A stretch of DNA of 35,764 bases from Mobilicoccus sp. (GCA_030538585.1 JAUNTP010000008.1:7323-43086), one strand, 5' to 3'; positions 1-8,048 are shown, counted from the first letter of the stretch. The notes: generated from the letters alone by a model not told the origin. Numbers and translations are program-made.

Positions 1-45
1 TAGTGTGGGAGGGGGCGCCGGTTTAGTGAGGGCGGCTGCGCCCGG

Positions 46-1635
46 TTACTGACGTCCGCTGCGCCCGGGCAGTACGCGCCGCACCCCCTCGTGGAGGCGG
101 CGCGGGGCGAGGGCGCCGGTCATGGGCGGCGACCAGAGATCCTGTCCGGGTAGACCACAGCGCATGAGCAGGGCGGAGGCGGCGAGCATGCCGGTCGTCG
201 CGGCCCGCTCCATGAGCGCGACGGGCAGGTCGACACGGATGCCGTCGCCGGCGAGCACGACGCGCGGGTCGGGGGTGAGGACGCCGGGGCGCTCCGACCA
301 GGGCTCGGGGGTGATGAGGTGGCAGTCATCGGCGACGAGCCACTCCTCGTGCAGGGTGGCGGCGTCGCGTAGTTCGGGGTGCAGGCGCAGCATCTGGGCG
401 CGCAGATCCTCCCGCACCTCCTCGTCGGTGACCTCGTCGCGGACGGCGTAGGCGTGCAGCTCGACGACGCTGCCGCCGTGCTCGCGTGCCCAGGCGGCGG
501 CCTCGTCCTCGAAGAGGTGCACGGCGCTGATGTTGTCGAGCAGTCCCAGCCCGGCGGTGCCGACGAAGGGTGCCGTTTCGGCCGCGAGCGGGGTGTCGAG
601 CCACATCCGCCACACGACGAACCGGGGGGTGCCGGCGAGCATCGCGATGCGTTGGCGCCACCCGGGGTCGCCCAGACCGGAGTCGGCGACGAGTTGCTGC
701 AGTGGGGCGCGGTCGGTGGCGAGGACGACCGCATCGGCCTCCAGGGGCTCCCGGCCGGCGAGGTGGACGCGCAGCGGGCCGTCCTCGCCGTCGATGTCCT
801 CGAGGCCGGTGACGGTGACGCCCGTCTCGGTCTGCACGCCGCGGGTCCACAGGTAGTGCCCGAGCGGCGCCCACAGGGTGCGGTCGTAGTCGCCGCGCGG
901 CACGTCGAAGATGAGCCCCTCGGCCGAGCCCATGAAGTACGTGTGGAACATGGCGACGAGCTCGGCGCCGGAGAAGTCGCGGGGGTCGGCGAAGAAGCTG
1001 CGCGCGAACACCTCCAGGGCGAGGTGGCGCGCGGCCTTCGGGAAGCGGAGGCGGTCGAGCACCTCGGCGGCGCTCATCCCGTCGAAATCCCCGAACGAGC
1101 GGGGGTAGTCGACGGCCAGCAGGGCCATCGCGCGGCGGACGTCGACGCGGGCGACCTGGCGGGCCGGGAAGCTCTCGCTGCGCAGCGCGAACGCGGCGAC
1201 GCTGAAGGGCGGTGTGAGCGGCAGCCCGGCGAAGGTGTCGGTGCGTCCGGAGGCGTCGACGAGGGGGTAGTCCTCGAGCGGGACGAGGGCCGACAGGTCG
1301 GGGTCGGCGCGCCGCAGCAGCTCGCGGAGGTTGTAGTACTGGCGAAAGAAGGCGTGGAAGCCGCGGCTCATCGTGCGGCCATCCGGCAGGGGCCAACTGC
1401 GCACCCGCCCGCCGAGCTGGTGCTCGCGCTCGAGCAACCGCACGTTGGCGCCGCCCTCGGCGAGGACGGCCGCGGCCGCCATGCCCGCGATGCCGCCGCC
1501 GATGACGACGACGCGGCGCCGGTCTTCGGCGGTCTCCCGCGCGAAGATCTCGGCGTCGAGGAGACGCTGCGGGGCGTGCCGTTCGGCGCGAGGGTCTTTG
1601 CCGGGACGCCGCGGCGGGGCCGGTCGGGGGCTCAT
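46..1635 (-). CDS. crtU: CrtU-like FAD-dependent carotenoid desaturase/methyltransferase
   Basis: Predicted 529-residue flavoprotein, last gene of the crt operon. The FAD-binding glycine motif GGGIAG lies at residues 46-51, followed by the LGGRVRSW segment typical of the amine-oxidase/phytoene-desaturase superfamily. The stretch GFHAFFRQYYNLR (about 92-104) is what I recall from actinobacterial CrtU, the beta-carotene desaturase/methyltransferase that makes the aromatic rings of isorenieratene. The C-terminal LAGDGIRVDLPVALMERAATTG is the second FAD-contact region. The start is set by the ATGA overlap (1632-1635) with the methyltransferase gene; a longer reading frame exists upstream but runs inside that gene. 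The stop is TAA at 46-48, and the 45 bases beyond show no start codon on this strand. Family assignment is firm for an FAD carotenoid oxidoreductase; the exact CrtU reaction is inferred from similarity and gene order. Confidence 0.8.
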   Translation of the reverse strand: MSPRPAPPRRPGKDPRAERHAPQRLLDAEIFARETAEDRRRVVVIGGGIAGMAAAAVLAEGGANVRLLEREHQLGGRVRSWPLPDGRTMSRGFHAFFRQYYNLRELLRRADPDLSALVPLEDYPLVDASGRTDTFAGLPLTPPFSVAAFALRSESFPARQVARVDVRRAMALLAVDYPRSFGDFDGMSAAEVLDRLRFPKAARHLALEVFARSFFADPRDFSGAELVAMFHTYFMGSAEGLIFDVPRGDYDRTLWAPLGHYLWTRGVQTETGVTVTGLEDIDGEDGPLRVHLAGREPLEADAVVLATDRAPLQQLVADSGLGDPGWRQRIAMLAGTPRFVVWRMWLDTPLAAETAPFVGTAGLGLLDNISAVHLFEDEAAAWAREHGGSVVELHAYAVRDEVTDEEVREDLRAQMLRLHPELRDAATLHEEWLVADDCHLITPEPWSERPGVLTPDPRVVLAGDGIRVDLPVALMERAATTGMLAASALLMRCGLPGQDLWSPPMTGALAPRRLHEGVRRVLPGRSGRQ

Positions 1636-2354
1636 GCCGCGGCCTTGCCGTGCACCATGTGCACCATCGATCCCTGCCAGCCGGGCACGCGGCGGGTGCG
1701 CACGTCGGTGAGCCCGGCGCGCAAGAAGCGCTGCATGACGGTCTCGGTGGAGTCGAAGTCCAGCACGCTGCGCCACAGGTAGACGAACAACCCCGGCCGA
1801 CGCGTGAGCACCACCGAGAGCGGAACGATGATGCACCAACACAAGAGGGTCCACGCGGCGCGGGCGAGCGGGTCACCCGCGACGGAGTAGTCGTGCACGA
1901 GCACGGGAGCGCCCGGGGCGAGGTGGGCCGCCAGACCGCCGAGCATGGCGTCGCGTTCGGTGACGTTGCGCAGCAGGTACGCGGCGAAGATGCCGTCGGG
2001 GGTCCAGCCCCGCTCGGCGAGCAGCGCCGGGACGTCCTCGGCGCGGGCGTGCTCGAAGGTCACGTCGCGCCAGGTGGAGCGCTGCGCCTGGGCGAGCATG
2101 CCGGCGGAGGCGTCGATGCCGACGAGGCGGTAGGTGAGGCCGGCCGCGTCGAGCTCGGTGACGAGGGCCCGCGTCGAGGCCCCGGACCCGCAGCCGAGGT
2201 CGAGCAGCAGCAACGGTGCGCTGCGCCGCGGGAGGGACTCGACGAAGGCGCGCGCCGAGGCCCGCAACTGGGCGTGGTAGCCCGGTGAGAGCCCCACCAT
2301 GAGGTCGTAGGCGGGGGCGACCCCGTCGAAGCCGGGGGTGGTCGTCGCGGTCAT
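1632..2354 (-). CDS. SAM-dependent methyltransferase of the carotenoid operon
   Basis: Predicted 240-residue class I methyltransferase. The SAM-binding motif I reads LLLLDLGCGSG (about residues 48-58), with the acidic end of strand 2 in VGIDASAGM. A hydrophobic stretch near residues 168-185 (WTLLCWCIIVPLSVVL) could dip into the membrane, which fits a lipid-soluble carotenoid or precursor as substrate. It overlaps the Rieske gene upstream by four bases (2351-2354) and crtU downstream by four bases, so it is probably translationally coupled to both. Streptomyces isorenieratene clusters also carry a methyltransferase gene (crtT) of uncertain role; this gene sits in an equivalent place, but I cannot prove orthology. 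The substrate is unknown. Confidence 0.85.
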   Translation of the reverse strand: MTATTTPGFDGVAPAYDLMVGLSPGYHAQLRASARAFVESLPRRSAPLLLLDLGCGSGASTRALVTELDAAGLTYRLVGIDASAGMLAQAQRSTWRDVTFEHARAEDVPALLAERGWTPDGIFAAYLLRNVTERDAMLGGLAAHLAPGAPVLVHDYSVAGDPLARAAWTLLCWCIIVPLSVVLTRRPGLFVYLWRSVLDFDSTETVMQRFLRAGLTDVRTRRVPGWQGSMVHMVHGKAAA

Positions 2355-3340
2355 CGTGATCCGTTCTGGCGCAGGGCGTAGCGGCGTTCGGCGTAGGCGA
2401 GGTCGTCGACCCACAGCCCGCGGGCCGTGTGGCGAATGCCTGCGGCCACGAGGGGGGTGAGGGCGCGGGCCACCCGGAACCCCTGACGCGGGGACGTGGC
2501 GATCGTCGCCTCGGTGACCATCGTGCGCGCTCGCGGTGCGCCCGGTGCGGTGAGCGGGGTGGCGTGCGTCTCGACGACGCTGCCGGTGCCCTCGCCGTCG
2601 AGGATGGTCATGACGATGGTGCGCGCGTCGGGGCAGGCGAACTCGGCCCGCACGGGCACCCCGAAGGTGCGTCCGAGGCGGAACGTCACGTCGACGACGA
2701 GCCGGTCGATCTCCGAGGCGTCCTCGTCGACCTCCAGGTGGCTGAAGGCATAGGGGTGGAACCAGGCGCCGTGCCACGGGTCGAGCCGGTTGGCGATGAC
2801 GTCCTCCGGCTCGCACTCACCAGGTTCGGCGACGACGGCCGCGATCGAGGCGCCCGGGTCGGGGCGGGCGGTCAGGGTCGGCGCCCAGGTCAGCTCCCCG
2901 GCGAGGGGGTCGTCGTCGAGGCGGACCCAGAGCAGCACGCCGTCGTCGTGGACGACGTACTCCTCGAACGGCATCTCCGAGCGGGCGCCGCCGAGGGCGA
3001 GGCCGTGCCACCGGCAGAGGACGGACCCGTCGGCGACGACACAGCCCTCGAGGCGGGCACCCATGTGCGGGCAGGCACCGGGACCGGCGTGAAAGGTGTC
3101 GTCCTCGTCACGGAAGAGGACGATCTCGCGGCCGGCGATGACGCGCACGATCGTCGCGGGGGTACGCCCGTCGCGGGGTCGGCGGACGTCGGTGGAGGCG
3201 CCGACGACGTGCCAGCCGCCGGTCGGTCGGTGCTGTGCGTCGGCGAGCGCCGCGTTGATGCGCGGCACGGAGGCCGCCCGCCACGTCGAGCGCAGCCGGG
3301 CCTCCTCGGGTTGGGGCAGGCGACGGACGGGGATGCTCAT
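2351..3340 (-). CDS. Rieske [2Fe-2S] protein in the carotenoid operon
   Basis: Predicted 329-residue protein with an N-terminal Rieske domain. The cluster ligands are visible as CPH (C90, H92) and CRWH (C109, H112), separated by 16 residues. The following 200 residues resemble a DUF5914-type or oxygenase-like C-terminal domain. I see RLDPWHGAWFHPYAF near its middle, whose histidines might bind a mononuclear iron as in Rieske oxygenases, but I cannot confirm a full 2-His-1-carboxylate site. A Rieske protein beside crtB, a methyltransferase and crtU is, as I recall, common in actinobacterial crt clusters. Its role may be electron transfer to, or oxygenation of, the carotenoid end groups; this is inference. 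It overlaps crtB by ATGA at 3337-3340 and the methyltransferase gene by ATGA at 2351-2354. Confidence 0.85.
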   Translation of the reverse strand: MSIPVRRLPQPEEARLRSTWRAASVPRINAALADAQHRPTGGWHVVGASTDVRRPRDGRTPATIVRVIAGREIVLFRDEDDTFHAGPGACPHMGARLEGCVVADGSVLCRWHGLALGGARSEMPFEEYVVHDDGVLLWVRLDDDPLAGELTWAPTLTARPDPGASIAAVVAEPGECEPEDVIANRLDPWHGAWFHPYAFSHLEVDEDASEIDRLVVDVTFRLGRTFGVPVRAEFACPDARTIVMTILDGEGTGSVVETHATPLTAPGAPRARTMVTEATIATSPRQGFRVARALTPLVAAGIRHTARGLWVDDLAYAERRYALRQNGSR

Positions 3341-4263
3341 CGGTGCGGTCCTTCCAGGGCGGTCTGCGGCCCGCGCACGAACGTGTCGGCGAGCAGGGCC
3401 ACCTTGCGGCGCCGCGGCACCCGGCGGCGCGCCGAGAACACGTCGTAGTCGGCCGCTTCGACGCGGTCGAGGATCTCGGAGTACATGCGCAGCGACAGCG
3501 CCACGCACCGGGCCGAGGCAGGCGGCAGGTAGGCCACCCCCTCGCGGGCGACGTCGTACAGCTCACGGTTGCGGGCGATCTGCGCGGCGAGGAAGCTGCG
3601 CCACTGCGGCGTGACGACCCGGGCGTGGATATCGGCGCCGTGCGCGGCCAACTCGTCGGCGGGCAAGTAGACCCGCCCGCGGTCGAGGTCTTCGCCGACG
3701 TCGCGGATGAAGTTGGTGAGCTGGAACGCCAGGCCGAGCGCGCGGGCGGGCTCGAACGCGGCTGTCGAGCGTGGCTGGAGGACGGGGAGCATCATCTCGC
3801 CGATGACGGCGGCCGAGCCCTCCATGTAGTCGTCGCGCAGCTCGGGCCAGCTTGCCCAGCTCGTGCGGACCAGGTCGGCGGCCATCGCGGCGAAGAAGCG
3901 CTCGAAGCAGTCCATACTGATGCCGCGCGCTCGCACGGTGCGGGCGGCGGCGAGCATGACGTCGAGGTCGGGGTGATCGACGCCCAAGGCGGTGAGGGGG
4001 TCGTCGGTGATCTGGGCGAACAGCGTCCCGAAGCGCGCGAGGTCGCGGGTGATGACCTCCGGGTCGTCGCTCGTCGGCTCGTCGACGATGTCGTCGGCGA
4101 GGCGGCACAGGGCGTAGACGGCGAAGACGTCGCGACGCTGCAGGGGGTCGAGCAGGCGGGTGCCCCAGTAGTAGGTGGTGCCGTGCCTGCGGGTGAGGGC
4201 GGCGGCACGCCGATCACCACGAAGGACGAGCGCCGTGAGCTCCTCGCGGGCGATCACGCTCAT
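3337..4263 (-). CDS. crtB: phytoene synthase
   Basis: Predicted 308-residue enzyme that joins two geranylgeranyl diphosphates head to head to give phytoene. Both aspartate-rich magnesium-binding motifs of the squalene/phytoene synthase family are present: DDIVD at residues 57-61 and DVGED at 188-192, the latter inside NFIRDVGEDLDRGRVYLP, which is diagnostic. Length is normal for bacterial CrtB. The ATG is chosen because it overlaps the crtI stop (ATGA, 4260-4263); the reading frame is open further upstream but that part lies within crtI. Its place between crtI and the Rieske gene follows the usual actinobacterial E-I-B order. Confidence 0.96.
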   Translation of the reverse strand: MSVIAREELTALVLRGDRRAAALTRRHGTTYYWGTRLLDPLQRRDVFAVYALCRLADDIVDEPTSDDPEVITRDLARFGTLFAQITDDPLTALGVDHPDLDVMLAAARTVRARGISMDCFERFFAAMAADLVRTSWASWPELRDDYMEGSAAVIGEMMLPVLQPRSTAAFEPARALGLAFQLTNFIRDVGEDLDRGRVYLPADELAAHGADIHARVVTPQWRSFLAAQIARNRELYDVAREGVAYLPPASARCVALSLRMYSEILDRVEAADYDVFSARRRVPRRRKVALLADTFVRGPQTALEGPHR

Positions 4264-5726
4264 GCGAGGTAGTCCAGGACGCGGGCGGCAGCGAGCTTGC
4301 CGGACACGAGCACCATCGGCACCCCCACTCCCGGCACGGTGCCGGACCCGGCGAAGAACAGCCCGGGCCGGCGGGGTTCGTGGTTGGCGGGCCGGAACGG
4401 GCCGGTCTGGGAGAAAGTGTGCGCCAGGGCGAAGGGGGTGCCGGCCGCCATCCCCTGATCGCGCCAGTCCAGCGGGGTGACGAACGCGTCGGTGACGATG
4501 TCGGTGGGGTAGCCCTCGTCGTCGAGGAACGTCAGGAGGTCCTCTTTCATACGAGGGGTTTCTTCGTCCCAGTCGATGTCGCCGACCTCGAGGTTGGGCA
4601 CCGGTTCGAGGACGTAGAGCGTCGAGCACCCGTCGGGGGCGGCGGTATCGTCGTGCATCGAGTGCACGCAGACGAGGCGGCTCGGGTCGACCATGCGCCG
4701 CCCGTGCGTGAGGAGGTCGTCGAAGGCGCCGGTCCAGTCGTCGCCGAAGTGGATGTTGTGGTGCGCGGCGTCCTGCGGCTCGCCGCGCACGCCGAGGTGC
4801 CAGACCACGGCCGAGGGGGAGTACTGCGCGCGGCGCAGCACGCGCGGCACCGTGAGGTCGCTCGCGTGCGTGGCGTACGCCACGGGCAGGTCGAGGGTGG
4901 TGACGACGGCATCGGCCGCGATCTTCTCGCCCCCCTCCAGCTCGACCCCGGCGACGACACCGTCGTGGCGGGTGAGCACGCGAGTGACGGTGCGGCCGTA
5001 GGCGATGTCGACCCCGGCGTCGGTGAGGGCGCCCGCCATCGCTTCGGGGACCGCCCTCATGCCGCCGGCGGGAAAGAGGACCCCCTCGATGGAGTCCATG
5101 TAGGTGATGACGGCGTAGATGGCGAGCGCCTGGTCGGGGGCGAGCCCGGCGTAGAGGGCCTGGAAGGAGAACAGGCGGTGCAGGCGGTCGTCGCTGAACC
5201 GGCGCCGGATCGCCGGGCCGAGACGCCCGAATCCGCCCTGGCGAACGAGGTCGGCCGCGATGAGCGGCTTGCGCACGAGGTCCAGCGGGGAGTCGAAGTT
5301 GGCGTCGATGAAGTGCGGCATCTCCAGCTCGTAGAGCCGCCGCAGCCAGGGGACGAAGTCGTCGAACGCAGCCGCGTCGGCCGGGCCGCAGGCGCGCTCG
5401 ATCTCCGCCCGCATGGCTTCGTGGCCGTGGCGGACGTACATGGTCGACCCGTCGGCGAACCGCCCCCGGTACGCGGGGTCGAGCAGGGTCAGGTCGAGGC
5501 GTTCCTCGACGCTGGAGCCGACGGCGCCGAGCACCTCCTCGATGAGGTCGACCATCGTCAGCACCGCCGGGCCGGTATCGAACGTGAACCCGTCCTGATG
5601 CAGTTGCCCGTTGCGTCCGCCGGGCACGTCCTCGCGTTCGAGCACGAGCACGTCCTGGCCCGCCGCCCGCAGGTGGGCGGCGGCCGCCAACCCGGCGAGA
5701 CCGGCTCCCACGACGATGGTGGTCAC
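4260..5726 (-). CDS. crtI: phytoene desaturase
   Basis: Predicted 488-residue FAD-dependent desaturase that converts phytoene to lycopene (or a less desaturated product). The N-terminal dinucleotide motif GAGLAG (residues 7-12) is followed by REDVPGGRNG and FDTGPAVLTM, and the C-terminal bacterial-type CrtI signature GSGTVPGVGVPM with VLVSGKLAA is intact. The predicted start is a GTG at 5726 that forms a GTGA overlap with the crtE stop, matching the pattern of all other junctions in the operon; no ATG fits as well. Length and motifs are normal, so it should be active. The number of desaturation steps cannot be read from sequence. Confidence 0.95.
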   Translation of the reverse strand: MTTIVVGAGLAGLAAAAHLRAAGQDVLVLEREDVPGGRNGQLHQDGFTFDTGPAVLTMVDLIEEVLGAVGSSVEERLDLTLLDPAYRGRFADGSTMYVRHGHEAMRAEIERACGPADAAAFDDFVPWLRRLYELEMPHFIDANFDSPLDLVRKPLIAADLVRQGGFGRLGPAIRRRFSDDRLHRLFSFQALYAGLAPDQALAIYAVITYMDSIEGVLFPAGGMRAVPEAMAGALTDAGVDIAYGRTVTRVLTRHDGVVAGVELEGGEKIAADAVVTTLDLPVAYATHASDLTVPRVLRRAQYSPSAVVWHLGVRGEPQDAAHHNIHFGDDWTGAFDDLLTHGRRMVDPSRLVCVHSMHDDTAAPDGCSTLYVLEPVPNLEVGDIDWDEETPRMKEDLLTFLDDEGYPTDIVTDAFVTPLDWRDQGMAAGTPFALAHTFSQTGPFRPANHEPRRPGLFFAGSGTVPGVGVPMVLVSGKLAAARVLDYLA

Positions 5727-6835
5727 GATGTCCTCCAAGCGATGTCGCGGGTGACGGCGACGAGACCGTCGATGCCGTCCGGGTGCAGGACGTCCTGGGC
5801 CAGGGAGAGGGCCGTCACGGCGCGATCCACGCCGTCGGCGATCGACTTCTCGGCGCGTTCGGCCACACCCGCCTCCCGCATCGCGTCCTGCAGGGTGGTC
5901 ACGTCTCCGGGGCGTTCGGCGGGCGTGCCCACCCGATCCAGCAGGGCCCGAGCCGAGCCGGTGAGGCGGGCCTCCGCGTCGACCCACAGGAGGGTCGGTT
6001 TGCGTTGCCGCAGGTCATCACCACTGGGCTTGCCGGTCTGCCGCGGGTCGCCCCACACGCCGAGGAGGTCGTCGCGGGTGGCGAAGACCCCACCCACTTC
6101 ACGCCCGTACCGCTCGAAGACGTCGTGTACGGCCGGGGGCGCGCTCGCGCACGCCGCCCCGAGCTGCAGCGGCCGGGTGATCGTGTACGCCCCCGACTTG
6201 ATGCGGGCAATGCGCCGCGCCCGCTCGATACCGCCCGCGCCGGTCGCCGCCCCTGACAGGTCTTCGCGCTGGCCGGCGATGAGTTCGACGTTGAGCTCGA
6301 ACCAGCGCCGCCGCACCGGCGGGGCCAGGCCCGCGACGAGGTGGTCGGCCATCGTGTGGGCCAGGTCGCCGAGCAGGATCGCCATCGACTCCCCGTACCG
6401 GCTCGCCGACCCGGTTGCGCCCCGGTCGGCGTGTGCGCGCGCCGCGTGCCGATGAGCTGCGAGGACGCCGCGGCGGGTCTCGGCCTCGTCCATGACGTCG
6501 TCGTGGATGAGCGCGAACGTGTGCAGCAACTCCAGCGCCGTGGCGCACGAGACGACGTCGCCGTGGGCCGCGGACCCCTCGCCACCGGCGGCGACGAATC
6601 CCCAGTGACACATGACCGGCCGGATCTGCTTGCCGCCGGAGGCCGCGGTGCGGGCGATCCACGAGGGAAGATCGCCGGCGGCGAGGATGTCGTCGACAGT
6701 GCCCTCCATGACCGCGTCCCACTGACGCTGCACGTCATCGACGGTGCGGTTCAGCAGAGCGGCCACCTCGGCGAGGGTCGCCTCGAGCGGTACAGATTCC
6801 ATGCATCGGTCGCGGATCTCCTCCGATGCGGTCAT
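5723..6835 (-). CDS. crtE: geranylgeranyl diphosphate synthase
   Basis: Predicted 370-residue trans-isoprenyl diphosphate synthase, first gene of the carotenoid operon, supplying GGPP to CrtB. The isopentenyl-diphosphate region GGKQIRPVM (about 67-75) and the first aspartate-rich motif DDVMD (112-116) are present. The second region reads DDLLGVWGDPRQTGKPSGDD (from 255); the fifth position of the second DDxxD is Gly, as is usual in actinobacterial family members. The ATG at 6835 has no Shine-Dalgarno but a TAAAGT hexamer seven bases upstream, which suggests a leaderless transcript. An alternative ATG at 6802 is possible; it lies downstream of GGAGGAG, although that spacing is long. Divergent from the secreted-protein gene at 6977. 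Confidence 0.94.
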   Translation of the reverse strand: MTASEEIRDRCMESVPLEATLAEVAALLNRTVDDVQRQWDAVMEGTVDDILAAGDLPSWIARTAASGGKQIRPVMCHWGFVAAGGEGSAAHGDVVSCATALELLHTFALIHDDVMDEAETRRGVLAAHRHAARAHADRGATGSASRYGESMAILLGDLAHTMADHLVAGLAPPVRRRWFELNVELIAGQREDLSGAATGAGGIERARRIARIKSGAYTITRPLQLGAACASAPPAVHDVFERYGREVGGVFATRDDLLGVWGDPRQTGKPSGDDLRQRKPTLLWVDAEARLTGSARALLDRVGTPAERPGDVTTLQDAMREAGVAERAEKSIADGVDRAVTALSLAQDVLHPDGIDGLVAVTRDIAWRTS

Positions 6836-6842
6836 ACGTCCG

Positions 6843-6848
6843 ACTTTA
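6843..6848 (-). promoter_or_regulatory. -10 element for the crt operon, leaderless start
   Basis: On the minus strand the sequence TAAAGT (fits TANNNT) lies seven bases before the crtE ATG, placing transcription start at or next to the A of the ATG. No Shine-Dalgarno precedes this ATG. No convincing -35 box is seen at 16-18 bases; a CTGACA lies 21 bases upstream, so the promoter may need an activator. Confidence 0.45.
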
Positions 6849-6861
6849 GCGCCCTCACAGT

Positions 6862-6877
6862 GCCTGGCATGTCAGGC
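6862..6877. promoter_or_regulatory. near-perfect 16-base palindrome upstream of crtE, candidate operator
   Basis: GCCTGGCATGTCAGGC is palindromic at 14 of 16 positions and lies 27-42 bases upstream of the crtE ATG, across the expected -35 region. Its position suits a repressor or activator of the carotenoid operon; the nearby MarR gene (7581-8048) is one candidate. It differs from the palindrome in front of marR itself. Confidence 0.4.
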
Positions 6878-6945
6878 GGGTCCGGATGCTGGGGTACCCC
6901 TCAGGTCGTTCATGGGCTCCCGACAGGTCAGACCCCGACGGTGGA

Positions 6946-6964
6946 ACACGTCAACCACACGTCA
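6946..6964. promoter_or_regulatory. ACACGTCA direct repeat, 11-base period
   Basis: ACACGTCA occurs at 6946-6953 and 6957-6964, one helical turn apart, just upstream of the AAGG ribosome site of the secreted-protein gene. It could be a protein-binding site in the leader or promoter; with such short units chance is not excluded. Confidence 0.2.
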
Positions 6965-6976
6965 GGAAGGACCGTC

Positions 6977-7483
6977 ATGGTCACCAAGAACACACTCGTC
7001 ACCGGCGCTGCCGTCCTGGTCAGCGCCGCCTCGCTCGGTGTCGCCGGGGTCTCCCTCGCCTCGGCGAACGAGAGCGACTCCGGCACGAGCACCTCCTCGG
7101 GTCAGACACGAGAGGGCCGCGACTGCGGCGGTCCGGGGGGTCGCGGCGAGCGGCACGCCCACACCGAGGTCACCGGCGAGGAGGCGACCCGGGTCACCGA
7201 CGCCGTCGCCGCGCAGGAGGCCGACATCACCGTCGAGACGGTGCGCAAGGATCCCGACGGCAGCTACGACGTCATCGGGACCCGCGCCGGCGAGCGGGTC
7301 ATGGTCGAGGTGAGCGCCGACCTGTCCTCGATCGAGGTGCGCACCGCCCCCGAGCGTCGCGGGGGGCGCGACTCAGGCGATCAGGCGGCTCCCACGCCGT
7401 CGGCGAGCACGGACGCGACACCCGGCGGGTACCGGGTCGCCCCGTCCAGCGGCACCGACCCGGCTCAGGTGCCCGCGGCGTGA
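6977..7483 (+). CDS. small secreted PepSY-like protein
   Basis: Predicted 168-residue exported protein. A Sec signal peptide is clear: a basic start (MVTKN), a hydrophobic core through about residue 28 and a probable cleavage site after ASA (LASA/NE, about residue 31). A Gly/Arg/His-rich segment follows, and then a domain of about 60 residues, HTEVTGEEATRVTDAV with SYDVIGTRAGERVMVEVS, that resembles a PepSY-like half domain of small actinobacterial secreted proteins. The C-terminus is Pro/Ser/Thr-rich and disordered. GGAAGG at 6965-6970 is a good ribosome site. It is divergent from crtE and followed by a terminator, so it is probably monocistronic. Function unknown; a link to carotenoid control is only positional. 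Confidence 0.85.
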   Translation: MVTKNTLVTGAAVLVSAASLGVAGVSLASANESDSGTSTSSGQTREGRDCGGPGGRGERHAHTEVTGEEATRVTDAVAAQEADITVETVRKDPDGSYDVIGTRAGERVMVEVSADLSSIEVRTAPERRGGRDSGDQAAPTPSASTDATPGGYRVAPSSGTDPAQVPAA

Positions 7484-7488
7484 CCTCC

Positions 7489-7528
7489 GGTGGCACCCCG
7501 GCTCCGGTGTCAGAGCGGGGGTGTCACC
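7489..7528 (+). terminator. hairpin terminator after the secreted-protein gene
   Basis: Bases 7489-7499 pair with 7518-7528 (11 pairs including one G-U), and an inner GCTC/GAGC stem (7501-7504 with 7513-7516) closes an 8-base loop. It begins six bases after the stop codon. There is no T-tract, which is common for actinobacterial terminators. Confidence 0.7.
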
Positions 7529-7537
7529 GTTGTGCCT

Positions 7538-7554
7538 CATAGATCCGCTCTATG
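7538..7554. promoter_or_regulatory. CATAGA-N5-TCTATG palindrome in the marR promoter
   Basis: A perfect 6+6 inverted repeat lies 27-43 bases upstream of the marR ATG, directly followed by a second small palindrome TGTGACACA (7553-7561). MarR proteins usually bind such palindromes in their own promoters, so autoregulation is likely but unproven. A possible -10 (CATACT, 7569-7574) lies six bases before the ATG. Confidence 0.5.
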
Positions 7555-7580
7555 TGACACATCACTGTCATACTGGTGCC

Positions 7581-8048
7581 ATGGAATCGCCCTGGTTGAA
7601 CGCGCGTAGTCAAGAGGTGTGGCGTCGCTGGCTGCACGTCACGTCCACCCTGCCTGCGGTCATCGGGTCGCAGCTGTCCGCCGATTCCCAGCTGTCCGTG
7701 GCCGACTTCTCGGTGCTCGTCCAACTGAGCGAGCACCCCGACGAGCGGTGCCGCATCGCCGAGCTCGCGGACGCGCTCGCGTGGGAGCGCAGCCGTCTGT
7801 CGCATCAGCTCACCCGCATGCAGAAGCGGGGCCTTATCACCCGCGAAGAGTGTCTCGACGACGGACGAGGCTCGTTCGCCGTGCTTACCGCCGAGGGGCG
7901 CGACCGCATCGAGCAGGCCGCGCCCGGGCACGCGCGCCTCGTGCGCGAGATCTTCTTCGACGACCTGTCGGAGGAGGACCTCGACGCCTTCGATCGGGTG
8001 CTCTCCCGGCTCGCCGACCGCATCGAGACGGCCGGGCACCGGTTCTGA
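7581..8048 (+). CDS. MarR-family transcriptional regulator
   Basis: Predicted 155-residue winged-helix regulator. The central region is typical MarR: CRIAELADALAWERSRLSHQLTRMQKRGLITRE is helix-turn-helix plus recognition helix, and DGRGSFAVLT is the wing. The ATG at 7581 is chosen because the palindromic operator region lies upstream of it; a GTG at 7521 in the same frame would place the terminator and operator inside the gene. The -10-like CATACT six bases upstream suggests a leaderless message. In Corynebacterium glutamicum a MarR protein, CrtR, encoded next to crtE represses the carotenoid operon; here the MarR gene lies 0.75 kb from crtE, so a comparable role is a reasonable hypothesis. 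The last codons form one arm of the terminator stem. Confidence 0.9.
   Translation: MESPWLNARSQEVWRRWLHVTSTLPAVIGSQLSADSQLSVADFSVLVQLSEHPDERCRIAELADALAWERSRLSHQLTRMQKRGLITREECLDDGRGSFAVLTAEGRDRIEQAAPGHARLVREIFFDDLSEEDLDAFDRVLSRLADRIETAGHRF

Noticed and set aside
4380..6455. 691-codon open frame antisense to crtI and crtE
   Set aside because: The opposite strand carries both enzymes with all motifs; this frame is low-complexity Val/Gly/Arg/His with no recognisable fold.
6891..6900. GGGGTACCCC palindrome as an operator
   Set aside because: A 10-base GC palindrome is expected by chance at this composition and has no partner or clear placement relative to a promoter.
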